From Solibacteraceae bacterium (GTDB taxonomy: Bacteria > Acidobacteriota > Terriglobia > Bryobacterales > Bryobacteraceae), in the NCBI GenBank assembly GCA_026984795.1, contig JALSRK010000055.1, positions 1-64,000 on the forward strand: DNA of 64,000 bases, in the 5' to 3' direction. The translations under genes and the position numbers were made by a program. Of the stretch, positions 34,512-42,953 are shown in pieces. Numbering within the stretch: the first letter of the stretch is position 1; the number at the start of each line of letters is the position of its first letter. Below the pieces are notes generated by a model that was not told the origin of the DNA, did not search any database, and saw only the letters and a list, made by a program, of their open reading frames with translations.

Positions 34512-34517
34512 TACCTT
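34512..34517 (+). promoter_or_regulatory. -10-like box for leaderless 2H gene
   Basis: TACCTT ends 8 nt before the ATG at 34526, with no ribosome site in between. The gene may also be read through from the preceding one. Confidence 0.3.
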
Positions 34518-34525
34518 ATTCAAGA

Positions 34526-35113
34526 ATGGCCTCCCCGGATTCGCCTCCCCGTGATGTGGCGCATACAGTCGATGAATACGCCCTCGTAGCGTATGTGCCG
34601 CCCCCGCTCGGCCCTTACCTGGATGTGGTCCGCCGCCGGATCGCTCCTTGGATGTCTCCGGGTCGGGCACATGTAACCGTACTGCCACCCCGTCCGCTCA
34701 ACGGCAACGCCGCCGGCGCCTGGAAGGAGTTGAAGCCCCGGCTCTCTTCGGCGCCGCGATTCCACGTGGAGGCGACCGAGATCCGGGTGTTCGACCTCAC
34801 GGGGGTAATCTACCTGGACGTCGGCGAAGGCGCCGAGGAGTTGCGCCGGCTGTACTCAGCAGCCAACCGGGGCTTGTGGGCATATCGCGATCCATATCCG
34901 TACCACCCCCACATCACCCTGGCGAAGGGGGGACCGCCCGAGCGGCGCGAGGCGGTGCTCGAGCAGGCCAGATCTCTCTGGGAGCGTTACGATGGGCCGC
35001 GGCGGTTCGTCGTGGAGCGCCTCCACTTCGTCCAGAACACGGTGCTGGACCTGTGGATGGACTTGGACGCCGTCGAGCTTTCCGCCGACGGTCATTCGAA
35101 GAGCTTGATCTGA
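34526..35113 (+). CDS. 2H phosphoesterase (2'-5' RNA ligase-like)
   Basis: 195 aa. Two HxT motifs define the family: His49-Val-Thr51 (HVTVLPP) and His129-Ile-Thr131 (HITLAKG), about 80 residues apart as in LigT/CPDase-like enzymes. They act on 2',3'-cyclic phosphate or 2'-5' linked RNA ends. The physiological substrate in bacteria is mostly unknown. The last 22 nt overlap the end of the convergent minus-strand gene. Confidence 0.85.
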   Translation: MASPDSPPRDVAHTVDEYALVAYVPPPLGPYLDVVRRRIAPWMSPGRAHVTVLPPRPLNGNAAGAWKELKPRLSSAPRFHVEATEIRVFDLTGVIYLDVGEGAEELRRLYSAANRGLWAYRDPYPYHPHITLAKGGPPERREAVLEQARSLWERYDGPRRFVVERLHFVQNTVLDLWMDLDAVELSADGHSKSLI

Positions 35114-35574
35114 TCCTCCGCCGGCGGCACCCGCTTCCGGCGGCGCAAGGGGCTGCCGATCACGCCCAGCACTTTGAGGTCCCGCAGCGCCTCCCGGGGA
35201 ATGAAGAGGCGCTGGTTGTTTGCCGACGGGTCCGGGGGCACGACGGAGAAGCCTTGCGGTTCCAAATGAAGCAGATCGTTGGCGAGAACCCCGTCCAGGA
35301 AGTCTCCGTCCCGGAACAGCATCCGGACCCACAATCCTTCGGTCTTCGGCCGGGTGGTGAAGATCTTGCGTTCCCGCTGCCAGGCCGCCCCTTGGAAGTC
35401 CTTGACGAAACAGACCGCCTTGATCTCCCCGTAGGGAACCGTGGTGACGTTGCCCTCCACCGAAAGCAACTCGATGCCCTCTTCGCCCAGCCATGAAGCG
35501 AGATTCACAAAACCCCTGAGCGACTCCCGCTCAAATCGCTGCACGACGACCCGTTTGCTGGTGGACCCGGGCAA
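35092..35574 (-). CDS. Conserved protein of unknown function
   Basis: 160 aa, cytoplasmic, beta-rich: RVVVQRFERESLRGFVN, then IELLSVEGNVTTVPYGEIKAVCFVKDF and WVRMLFRDGDFLDGVL. Repeated short strands with basic residues suggest a small SH3/PilZ-like or Sm-like barrel, but I cannot assign it. Such proteins recur in acidobacterial genomes. It is divergent from xerD, with 59 nt between them. Confidence 0.7.
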   Translation of the reverse strand: MPGSTSKRVVVQRFERESLRGFVNLASWLGEEGIELLSVEGNVTTVPYGEIKAVCFVKDFQGAAWQRERKIFTTRPKTEGLWVRMLFRDGDFLDGVLANDLLHLEPQGFSVVPPDPSANNQRLFIPREALRDLKVLGVIGSPLRRRKRVPPAEDQIKLFE

Positions 35575-35602
35575 GCCACAAAACCCGCACGAAGACTTTA
35601 AA

Positions 35603-35626
35603 ACAATTTCGCAGATATTGTATCAT
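35603..35626 (+). promoter_or_regulatory. AT-rich xerD promoter with palindrome
   Basis: ACAAT (35603-35607) and ATTGT (35617-35621) form an inverted repeat. TATCAT (35621-35626) ends 7 nt before the xerD ATG, with TTAAAA as a possible -35 at 35598. The palindrome overlaps both boxes and may be an operator for the divergent pair. Confidence 0.35.
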
Positions 35627-35633
35627 TGGCACG

Positions 35634-36527
35634 ATGTCGGGGCAGGTCTCCATGTCGGCGGCGATGCGGGGCTTTCTGGATTTCTGCCGGATCGAGAAAG
35701 GGCTTGCCGCCAACACGGTGGCGGCCTATGAACGGGATCTGTCTGGTTTTCAAGAACTTGTGGGGAACGCCGAGACGATTCCGGGCGGCGGGGAGATCGG
35801 CCGCTATCTGGATTCCCTCCGCGCCTCGGGCCTCAGCGCGAGCACCATCGCCCGTAAGCTCACCACGCTGAGGAACTTCTACCGGTTCCTGTTGCGCCAG
35901 GAATGGATCGCCTCGGACCCGACCGCCATGCTCAGCCTCCCGCGGCAGTGGAAGAGCCTGCCTAAGTATCTCACTCTAGAGGAGATAGATCGTCTGCTCG
36001 CGGCTCCCGACCCGGCCAGGCCCACGGGGTTGCGAGATCGGGCGATGCTGGCGCTGCTCTACGCCACGGGTATGAGAGTGAGCGAATTGTGCCGGGTGCG
36101 CACCACGGATCTCGACCCGGATCTGGGGGTGATCCGGGTTTTCGGCAAGGGCGGCAAGCAGCGGATCGTGCCCGTGGGGCGGCCGGCGCTGGCGGCCGTC
36201 GCCGAATACGTGGAAACCGGGCGGCCACGGCTGCTCGGGGTCCGAAACAGCCCTTATCTGTTCGTCAGCGCCCGGGGCAAGCCATTGACTCGTCAGGGCT
36301 TCTGGAAAGCGTTGGCCGGTTATGGAAAGGCGGCGGGCGTGGCGCGCCGGCTGAGTCCGCACATCGTGCGGCATAGCTTTGCCACTCATCTGCTCGAGGG
36401 CGGAGCCGATTTGCGGAGCGTGCAAACCATGCTGGGTCACGCCGACATCTCCACCACCCAGATCTACACGCACGTGATGCGCTCCAGGCTCCGGAGAATT
36501 GTCGATGAATACCATCCCCGCGCGTGA
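35634..36527 (+). CDS. xerD: Tyrosine recombinase XerC/XerD
   Basis: 297 aa with an N-terminal SAM-like core-binding domain (about 8-95) and a catalytic domain. The active-site set is complete: Arg148 (ATGMRVSEL), Lys near 172-175 (FGKGGKQR), His243 and Arg246 (HIVRHSFATHLLEGGADLRSVQ), His269 (LGHADI) and Tyr278 (QIYTHV). Length and motifs fit the housekeeping dimer resolvase acting at dif rather than a phage integrase; XerC versus XerD is not certain. No ribosome site is seen, and a TATCAT box 7 nt upstream suggests a leaderless message. Confidence 0.9.
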   Translation: MSGQVSMSAAMRGFLDFCRIEKGLAANTVAAYERDLSGFQELVGNAETIPGGGEIGRYLDSLRASGLSASTIARKLTTLRNFYRFLLRQEWIASDPTAMLSLPRQWKSLPKYLTLEEIDRLLAAPDPARPTGLRDRAMLALLYATGMRVSELCRVRTTDLDPDLGVIRVFGKGGKQRIVPVGRPALAAVAEYVETGRPRLLGVRNSPYLFVSARGKPLTRQGFWKALAGYGKAAGVARRLSPHIVRHSFATHLLEGGADLRSVQTMLGHADISTTQIYTHVMRSRLRRIVDEYHPRA

Positions 36528-36679
36528 ACGGCGGCCGGTGAAGCGGCCGGCGGCGTCCCTCGGCCCGGGGACGAGGCGAAGTCCGGCCCCAACGGGGCCT
36601 TGGCGGTCCGGGACAGGCACGGGCGGGCACCGTCCCTCCGGCCGTGGCCCGGCGGTTTGATGCGATCGGAGCGGGTACC

Positions 36680-38074
36680 ATGAGCGACTACCTGTTCATG
36701 CTCGAGAGCCACCTCACTCCGGCTCAGCGGGAAGCACTGGCGGCGGTGGAAAAGGCTGCTGCGGACAGAGACTGCCAGCTTTACCTGGTGGGGGGCGCGA
36801 TGAGGGATATGATGGGCGGCTTCCCCATCCGCGACCTGGATTTCGCCGTCCAAGGCAGCGGACTCGTGCTGGCCAATCAACTGAAGAGGAAAGCCGGCGC
36901 GCAAATCGTAGAAACCGATACTCGCCGCAAGACCGCCGAGCTGAAGTTCCCCAACGGCGTCACCGCTGAAGTCGGAATGCTGCGGAGCGAAAGGTTTCCG
37001 CAGCCCGGAGGCCGGCCCGTGGTGAAACCGGCCGATATCCACGAGGATCTGGTGCGCCGGGACTTCACCATCAACTCGGTCGCTCTCTCCCTGCACCCGG
37101 CCTCCCGGGGGCTGCTGCTCGACCCCACCAACGGCATCGGCGACCTGGAACGGCGCGAACTCCGGGCCAATTCCAACTACGGGCTCTACGACGACCCCGT
37201 TCGGATCCTGCGGCTGTTGCGGTTCCAGATTCGGCTTGGGTTCGCGATTCAGGAACGCACCGAGGAGCAATACAGGAACGCCCGCGAGGCCGGGGTCGTG
37301 GAGCTGGTCCAGCCCCGGGACCTGTTCCGCGAACTCCAGGCCATCGCCGCGGAGACCGCTTCCGCCGAAGTAGTGAAGAAGCTCGCCGACGAAGGCCTGA
37401 TGGAGCTGTTTTCTCCCGCGCTGCGGGGGCCGAAGCTGAATCTCACCGCCCTCGCCCGCCTGGACAAGGCGCGCCAGATGCTCCCTCATGGAATCGATCT
37501 CCACCTCGACAATCTGGCCCTTTTCTTGTATTTCCTGACGGAGAAGCTCACTCCGAGAGAACATGCCGCGTTCGTCAAGAAGCTGGCGATCACCAAGGAG
37601 GAGGCGGAGCGGTGGAGGCGTCTCGAGGCCAGATCCCGGACCCTCGAGCGGGATCTGAAGTCGAAGACCAGGCTGCGGCGCACCTCCGAGATCTTTCACC
37701 GCTTGCGCCGGGCGCGGGGCGAGGAGATTCTCTTCCTTTATCTCCACTCCCGGGAGCGGCTGGTGCGCGACCGCATCCGGAATTTCCTCGAGAAATATCT
37801 CTACATCGCGATGGAAGTCACCGACCGGGATGTCACCGCCGCCGCGGGGCTCGAGGCCGGACATCCGAAATTCACCGCCATCAAACAAGAGATGGTCGCC
37901 GCCCGCCTCGACGGCCGGAAGTGGACCCCGCCGCCTCATCTGGCGCCCAAGTCGGAGCCTGCGGGGAGCGAGCGGCGCCCGGCGAAAGCCAGAAAGGGAG
38001 GGCGCCAGAAGACCGCGGGCGCTGGTGGACCGCCGCCCTCCAAGACCAACAAGCGGGCCGTCCGGCGCGGCTGA
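36680..38074 (+). CDS. Class II tRNA nucleotidyltransferase / poly(A) polymerase family
   Basis: 464 aa. The pol-beta-type head has LVGGAMRDMMGG and RDLDFAV (catalytic Asp52 and Asp54), followed by RRDFTINSVAL and the RNA/ATP-binding DDPVRILRLLRFQIRLGF. It adds CCA to tRNA or A tails to RNA; the adjacent tRNA-Ser gene already encodes CCA, so a repair role or poly(A) activity is possible. No HD domain is seen. The C-terminal 60 residues are a Lys/Arg-rich disordered tail (RKGGRQKTAGAGG...KRAVRRG), likely RNA binding. truA follows on the opposite strand. Confidence 0.88.
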   Translation: MSDYLFMLESHLTPAQREALAAVEKAAADRDCQLYLVGGAMRDMMGGFPIRDLDFAVQGSGLVLANQLKRKAGAQIVETDTRRKTAELKFPNGVTAEVGMLRSERFPQPGGRPVVKPADIHEDLVRRDFTINSVALSLHPASRGLLLDPTNGIGDLERRELRANSNYGLYDDPVRILRLLRFQIRLGFAIQERTEEQYRNAREAGVVELVQPRDLFRELQAIAAETASAEVVKKLADEGLMELFSPALRGPKLNLTALARLDKARQMLPHGIDLHLDNLALFLYFLTEKLTPREHAAFVKKLAITKEEAERWRRLEARSRTLERDLKSKTRLRRTSEIFHRLRRARGEEILFLYLHSRERLVRDRIRNFLEKYLYIAMEVTDRDVTAAAGLEAGHPKFTAIKQEMVAARLDGRKWTPPPHLAPKSEPAGSERRPAKARKGGRQKTAGAGGPPPSKTNKRAVRRG

Positions 38075-38126
38075 CACACCCGGCCCCTGGCCGCCGTTTT
38101 TCTTCCGGACGAAGGCGATCCCGGCG

Positions 38127-38873
38127 TCAGTAGTCCACGCTCACCAGGAACAGTCCCTGCGGCGGAGCCGTAGGCCCGGCCTTCCCTTCCACCTCGCCGG
38201 TGAGGAAACGCCGGACCGTTTCTTCGTCGGCTTTGCCTCTGCCCACTTCGATGAGCAGGCCCACGATGTTGCGCACCATGTGCTTGAGAAAGCCGTCGCC
38301 GCGCACCCGGTACACGAGACGGTCCTGAACCGGGCGCTCGATACGGGACGAGAAGATCGTCCTTCGCTTGGATCGGCCCAGGGCGTCGCTCTTGTCGGCG
38401 GCCGCGAAGCAGGTGAAATCGTGCCGGCCTTCCAGAAGGGGCGCGGCAGCGGCTATCCGTGAGACCTCCAGCGGATAAGGATAGTGATACACATACCGGC
38501 GCTCGAAGGGCGAGCAGATTTCTCCCAGAAAAATACGGTATTCGTAAGTTTTTGCCTTAGCATCTCGAATTGGATGGAAACTCTCCTCCACCTCCTTGAT
38601 TTCGAGCACTCGGATGTCAGGCGGCAGCAGGCGGTTCATGGCCTTCCGGAGGTTGGCCGGGGGGATCGGATTGGACAGCGTGAAGGCCGCCACCTGGGCG
38701 AGGGCGTGGACGCCGGCGTCAGTGCGGCCGGAGCCGGTGACGGAGACAGGGGCGCCTTCGATCTCGCCGAGCACTTGCTGCAGACAGCCTTGGACGGTCG
38801 GGCGAGCCGGTTGGATCTGCCAGCCGGAGAAACCCGTTCCGTCGTAACAGAGCGTGGCTTTCAGACGCCTCAT
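38127..38873 (-). CDS. truA: tRNA pseudouridine synthase A
   Basis: 248 aa, the usual length. The catalytic aspartate lies in GSGRTDAGVHA (Asp52). Other family segments are YDGTGFSGWQ, FHPIRDAKAKTYEYRI, RHDFTCFAA and FLKHMVRNIVG. TruA converts U38-40 in the anticodon arm of many tRNAs. It converges on the CCA-adding enzyme gene, so two tRNA maturation genes lie side by side. Confidence 0.95.
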   Translation of the reverse strand: MRRLKATLCYDGTGFSGWQIQPARPTVQGCLQQVLGEIEGAPVSVTGSGRTDAGVHALAQVAAFTLSNPIPPANLRKAMNRLLPPDIRVLEIKEVEESFHPIRDAKAKTYEYRIFLGEICSPFERRYVYHYPYPLEVSRIAAAAPLLEGRHDFTCFAAADKSDALGRSKRRTIFSSRIERPVQDRLVYRVRGDGFLKHMVRNIVGLLIEVGRGKADEETVRRFLTGEVEGKAGPTAPPQGLFLVSVDY

Positions 38874-39097
38874 CTATTTGCAGCGCTGGTCCGTCAAAGC
38901 CCGCTTGCCGGGCCGCAAACGCCTACTATACCATTGGATTTTCGGGTTCACGGACGAGCCGCCGGGCGGTGGGCCGGGCGGCGAAACGAACAGCCCTTGC
39001 CTTCTACTCGAGAATCGCAAACGAGGGAACACGGTGCGCCTTCGACAACGTATATATCCCATAAGGGTTGCGCCGTGGGAATTCGGGGACTGAGTTC

Positions 39098-41032
39098 ATG
39101 AGGACACTACAACGAGTCGTCGCGATGTTTTGCGCCGCCATACTGGCGGCTCCAGCCGGTTGGGGCCAGCAGGCCGTCTACTCCTGGCAGAAGCGCCAGC
39201 GGAACCGGTTCATCGATCCTTACACGCCGAAACGGATCGAGCCGATCAAACTGGCCAATTCCGACCGCCTGGAAAGACTGTTGCGCGCGGGGAAGCTCTA
39301 TCTCTCGTTGCAGGACGCAATCGCGCTTGCCCTGGAGAACAACCTGGACATTGAGATCTCCCGTTATGGTCCGCAGATCGCTCAAGCCGACCTGATGCGC
39401 GCCAAGGCGGGAGGACTGTTGCGGGGCGTGCCGCAGACGGTGCAGACGGGGCCGGAAACGGTCCAGACGCAAGTGGCCGGCGGGGCCACCGGCGGCGCGG
39501 GACGCGGGGCCGGGGCGGTGCGCGCAGCGGCGGGGGGCGGCGGCGCCGGCGGCGTGACGGCTGTCGAGGCCGGCGGCGCCGTCATCACGCAGACCGGGGT
39601 CGCCACCCCGAACTTCGACCCGAGTTTCTTCACCCGCTACAGTTGGTCCCACCGCTCCGACCCTCAGTCCAACACCATCACCACCGGCACGAACTCGCTG
39701 ATCTTCGAAAGCCACTCCTGGAACATCGGATTCACGAAGAACTGGGCTTCCGGAACCGGCTTCCAGTTCGGGTGGAACAACTTTCGCTTCAAGAGCAACA
39801 ACACGCGCAGCGACCTGAACCCGGGCTGGTCGTCGAACTGGCAGGTCCAGATCACCCAGCGGCTGCTGCAGGGCTTCGGCCGGGCGGTGAACGCGCGCAA
39901 CATCAAGATCGCCAAGAACAACCTGCGCGTCTCGGACCTCGTTTTCGAACAGCAGGTCATCGAGACCGTCTCCTCGATCGTGAAGCTCTACTGGGACCTG
40001 GTGGCCTTCGCCGAAGACGTGAAAGTCAAGAAGCAGGCGCTGGCCCTGGCCCAGAAGCTTTACGAGGACAACAAGAAGCAGGTCGAAATCGGCACCCTGG
40101 CGCCGATCGAGATCACCAGCGCCGAAGCGCAGGTCGCGCGGCGTCAGCAGGAACTGACGGCCGCCGAGACGGCCCTGTTGCAGCAGGAAACCGTCATCAA
40201 GAACGCCCTGAGCCGAACCGGGGTCTACAGTCCGCTGCTGGCGGACGCCCGGATTATTCCCACCGACCGTCTGCCGAAGCCGACGTCCGGTGAGATGCTG
40301 GAGCTGACGAAACTGGTGGACACGGCGGTGAAACGCCGGCCGGAGATCGAGCAGACGCGGATCAACATCGAGAACACGAAGATCGGTATGGCCGGCAGCC
40401 GGAGCCAGTTGCGGCCCGCCCTGGACGCCATGGTCTTCTACAACCACAACGCGCTCGCCGGCGACGTGAACAGCCTCGCCCGCCCCCCGTTCATCCCCAA
40501 TCCCGACGCCTTCTTCGTCGGCGGTTATGGAACCGCGCTGAAACAACTGTTCCGGCGGAACTTCCCGGACTACGGCTTCGGCATCCAGTTGAACATCCCG
40601 ATCCACAACCGCTCGGCCCAGGCCGACTACATCCGCGACGCCCTCCAGTTGCGCCAGCAGCAGTTGCGGGAGCGGCAACTGCTCAACAACATCCGCGTGC
40701 AGGTGGAGAATGCGCGCATCGCCCTCGTACAGGCCAAGGCTCTCTACGATGCGGCGGTCAAGGAGCGCCAGTTGCAGCAGGCCACGCTCGAAGCCGAGCA
40801 GAAGAAATACGCTCTGGGGGCTTCCACCGTGTTTTTCGTCATCCAGTACCAGCGGGACCTGGCCCAGGCGCAATCGGCCGAGGTCGCGGCCATGGCCGCT
40901 TACGCCAAGGCGAAGGTCGATCTGGAGCGCGCCATCGGCCGTCTGCTCGAGACGTACCACATCAGCATCGAGGAGGCCAAGGCCGGCGTCGTCTCGCGCC
41001 CCCCGGACCTCCCGGCGCCCCCGAAGGGGTGA
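39098..41032 (+). CDS. TolC-type outer-membrane efflux protein
   Basis: 644 aa. A signal peptide (to GWGQQ, residue 25) is followed by two outer-membrane-factor repeats rich in coiled-coil helices (ISRYGPQIAQADLMRAKAGG; SSIVKLYWDLVAFAEDVKVKKQALALAQKLYEDNKKQVEIGT; and the second repeat near IRVQVENARIALVQAKALYDAAVKERQLQQATLEAEQKKYALG). Residues of about 128-160 form an unusual Gly/Ala loop (GGATGGAGRGAGAVRAAAGG) not typical of TolC. No inner-membrane pump or adaptor gene adjoins it. It would form the outer-membrane channel of a type I or RND export system. Confidence 0.9.
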   Translation: MRTLQRVVAMFCAAILAAPAGWGQQAVYSWQKRQRNRFIDPYTPKRIEPIKLANSDRLERLLRAGKLYLSLQDAIALALENNLDIEISRYGPQIAQADLMRAKAGGLLRGVPQTVQTGPETVQTQVAGGATGGAGRGAGAVRAAAGGGGAGGVTAVEAGGAVITQTGVATPNFDPSFFTRYSWSHRSDPQSNTITTGTNSLIFESHSWNIGFTKNWASGTGFQFGWNNFRFKSNNTRSDLNPGWSSNWQVQITQRLLQGFGRAVNARNIKIAKNNLRVSDLVFEQQVIETVSSIVKLYWDLVAFAEDVKVKKQALALAQKLYEDNKKQVEIGTLAPIEITSAEAQVARRQQELTAAETALLQQETVIKNALSRTGVYSPLLADARIIPTDRLPKPTSGEMLELTKLVDTAVKRRPEIEQTRINIENTKIGMAGSRSQLRPALDAMVFYNHNALAGDVNSLARPPFIPNPDAFFVGGYGTALKQLFRRNFPDYGFGIQLNIPIHNRSAQADYIRDALQLRQQQLRERQLLNNIRVQVENARIALVQAKALYDAAVKERQLQQATLEAEQKKYALGASTVFFVIQYQRDLAQAQSAEVAAMAAYAKAKVDLERAIGRLLETYHISIEEAKAGVVSRPPDLPAPPKG

Positions 41033-41489
41033 GCGGAGCACTCGTCCCTCTGCTTGCTCCAGCCACGCGGTTCCATTCTGGAACGGCGCCTCCCAAAACG
41101 GGACCCGATCCTTGCCCGGGCCGCCGGAGGCGTCCCAAACTTCTTTGATTTCTGCATGCTTTGCGCAGAGGTGCGCCTTTGGCACGCCGGCTGCAAGAGA
41201 AAGGAGCGAAATGAAGCGAGCAAAGGGCTCAGGAAACGATAGGGTTGCTCCTCTTCTCTTGCGATTCTGCTCTCTGATCTCCGCTGCTTCCCCAATCACT
41301 CCTGTGTGGACCTTCCCCTACGCACCTTCCCAACCGGTTTCCTGAGCCCCAGACCTCGACGAGCCGCTTGCGCACCGCCGGTCCGCTTCTCAGCCGGTGT
41401 CAAAACCTCGGCACCCGCCAACTCCCCGTCTCGGGGCCGGCGCCTGCCGCTTTGCCGCACCGGCATGCTCGCGGGCGGGCGCCTGTGGG
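41033..41489. other. Intergenic stretch with a sigma-54-like site and a tiny reading frame
   Basis: No convincing gene. A sigma-54-like element at 41179-41196 is followed by AAGGAG and a 44-codon frame at 41211-41345 (starts MKRAKGSGNDRVAPLLLRFC). The frame might be a short leader or chance. The glycosyltransferase start lies 145 nt after it. Confidence 0.4.
41179..41196 (+). promoter_or_regulatory. Sigma-54 (-24/-12) promoter-like site
   Basis: TTGGCACGCCGGCTGCAA matches the TGGCACG-N4-TTGCA pattern with only the first T of the -12 element changed. The GG and GC dinucleotides are correctly spaced at 12 nt. It would drive the glycosyltransferase-methyltransferase gene or the small frame before it. 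An enhancer-binding activator would be required. Confidence 0.4.
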
Positions 41490-42929
41490 ATGATGGCTCT
41501 TTCCGGTCACATGGAGCCCGACCTGCTCTCCATCCTTGTCCCGCTCTACAACGAGGAGGAGTATATCGGGGAGATCTTGCGGCGGATTCTCGCGGCGCCG
41601 CTTCCCGAAGGCCTCCGCCGCGAGATCATCGTCGTTGACGACGGCTCCACCGACGATTCGGCGCGAATCGCCGAGGAGTTCGCCGGCAGACACGAGGGGG
41701 TGGTGCGAGTCTTCCGGCAGCCGCGGAATCTCGGGAAAGGAGCGGCCATCCGCCGCGCCGTCCGGGAGGCCCGCGGCGCCTACTGCATCATCCAGGACGC
41801 CGATCTAGAGTACGATCCCCGGGACTATCCCAGCGTTCTGGAGCCCCTCCTGAGCGGGGCCGCGGACGCCGTTTTCGGCTCGCGTTTCGCTACCCACGCC
41901 CGCCGCCGCGTCCTGTACTTCTGGCACAGCGTCGCCAACCGCCTGCTCACCACGCTGGCCAACGTCGCCGCCGACCTCAACCTTACCGATGTGGAGACCT
42001 GTTACAAAGCCTTCCGCACGTCGCTGCTGCGGTCGATCCCGATCCGCTCGAACCGCTTTGGCTTCGAGCCCGAAATCACCATCAAGCTGGCGAAACGGCA
42101 GGCCCGGATCTTCGAGGTCCCCATCAGCTACGAGGGCCGGACTTACGAGGACGGAAAGAAAGTCGGTCTCCGCGACGCCTTCGAAGCCGTCTGGGTGATC
42201 TTCCGCAACTGGTTCACCGCGGACCTGTATGCGGACTCCGGCGGGGAGATTCTCGACGCCTTCTCGGTCACGCCGCGCTTCAACCGCTGGATGGCCGATA
42301 CGATCCGCCCGTATTGCGGGCGGCGGATCCTCGAAATCGGGGCCGGCATGGGCAATTTGACCCGGCAGTTGGCCCGGCGACGGGAGCGGTACGTCGCCAC
42401 GGATATCGATCTGGAGCACCTGAGCCGTCTCGAGAAGCGCCTGCGGCACCATGTCAACCTGGAGACGGCGGTATGCGACCTGTCCCGGGCCGAAGACTTC
42501 GTGCCGTTCACCCGGCAGATGGACACCGCCGTCTGCCTGAACGTGCTGGAGCACGTCGAGGACGACCTGGCGGCGCTCCGGAACCTCCACTCGGTCCTGG
42601 AAAGGGGCGGAAGGGCCATCATCCTGGTCCCGGAAGGCCAGCGGATCTATGGCAAGCTGGACGAGGTTCTCGGCCACTACCGGCGTTACAGCCGTGAGTC
42701 TCTCAGGGAGCGTCTCGAGCAAGCGGGTTTCACTGTCGAGCGGATCTTCGGCTTCAACCGCATCTCCCGGCCGGCGTGGTATCTGAGCGGCAAGCTCCTC
42801 CGGCGTTCCCGGATCAGCCGGCTTCAGCTCCGCCTGTTCGACTGGACCGTCTGGTTGTGGCGCAGGCTGGACGCCCACATCCCCTGGAAGCCCGTTTCGA
42901 TTGTCGCCGTCGCCCGGCGGGAAGACTGA
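41490..42929 (+). CDS. Glycosyltransferase family 2 fused to a SAM methyltransferase
   Basis: 479 aa. Residues of about 10-240 are a DPM1-like GT2 domain: LSILVPLYNEEEYIGEIL, IIVVDDGSTDDS, LGKGAAIRRAV, the metal-binding IIQDADLEYDP, and VETCYKAFR...FGFEPEIT. Residues of about 262-479 are a class I methyltransferase with ILEIGAGMGNLTRQLA, VATDID, and CLNVLEHVEDDLAALRNLHSVLERGG. The fusion suggests transfer of a sugar to a lipid carrier and methylation of the same or a linked glycan, at the inner membrane face. The start could also be ATG 41511. Confidence 0.88.
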   Translation: MMALSGHMEPDLLSILVPLYNEEEYIGEILRRILAAPLPEGLRREIIVVDDGSTDDSARIAEEFAGRHEGVVRVFRQPRNLGKGAAIRRAVREARGAYCIIQDADLEYDPRDYPSVLEPLLSGAADAVFGSRFATHARRRVLYFWHSVANRLLTTLANVAADLNLTDVETCYKAFRTSLLRSIPIRSNRFGFEPEITIKLAKRQARIFEVPISYEGRTYEDGKKVGLRDAFEAVWVIFRNWFTADLYADSGGEILDAFSVTPRFNRWMADTIRPYCGRRILEIGAGMGNLTRQLARRRERYVATDIDLEHLSRLEKRLRHHVNLETAVCDLSRAEDFVPFTRQMDTAVCLNVLEHVEDDLAALRNLHSVLERGGRAIILVPEGQRIYGKLDEVLGHYRRYSRESLRERLEQAGFTVERIFGFNRISRPAWYLSGKLLRRSRISRLQLRLFDWTVWLWRRLDAHIPWKPVSIVAVARRED

Positions 42930-42953
42930 GGCTTGCGGCCCCGCCGGCGGGTT

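Noticed and set aside
35634-36527. Phage or integron integrase marking a mobile island
   Set aside because: Length, motifs and surrounding housekeeping genes fit XerC/XerD. There are no att repeats, phage genes or attC sites.
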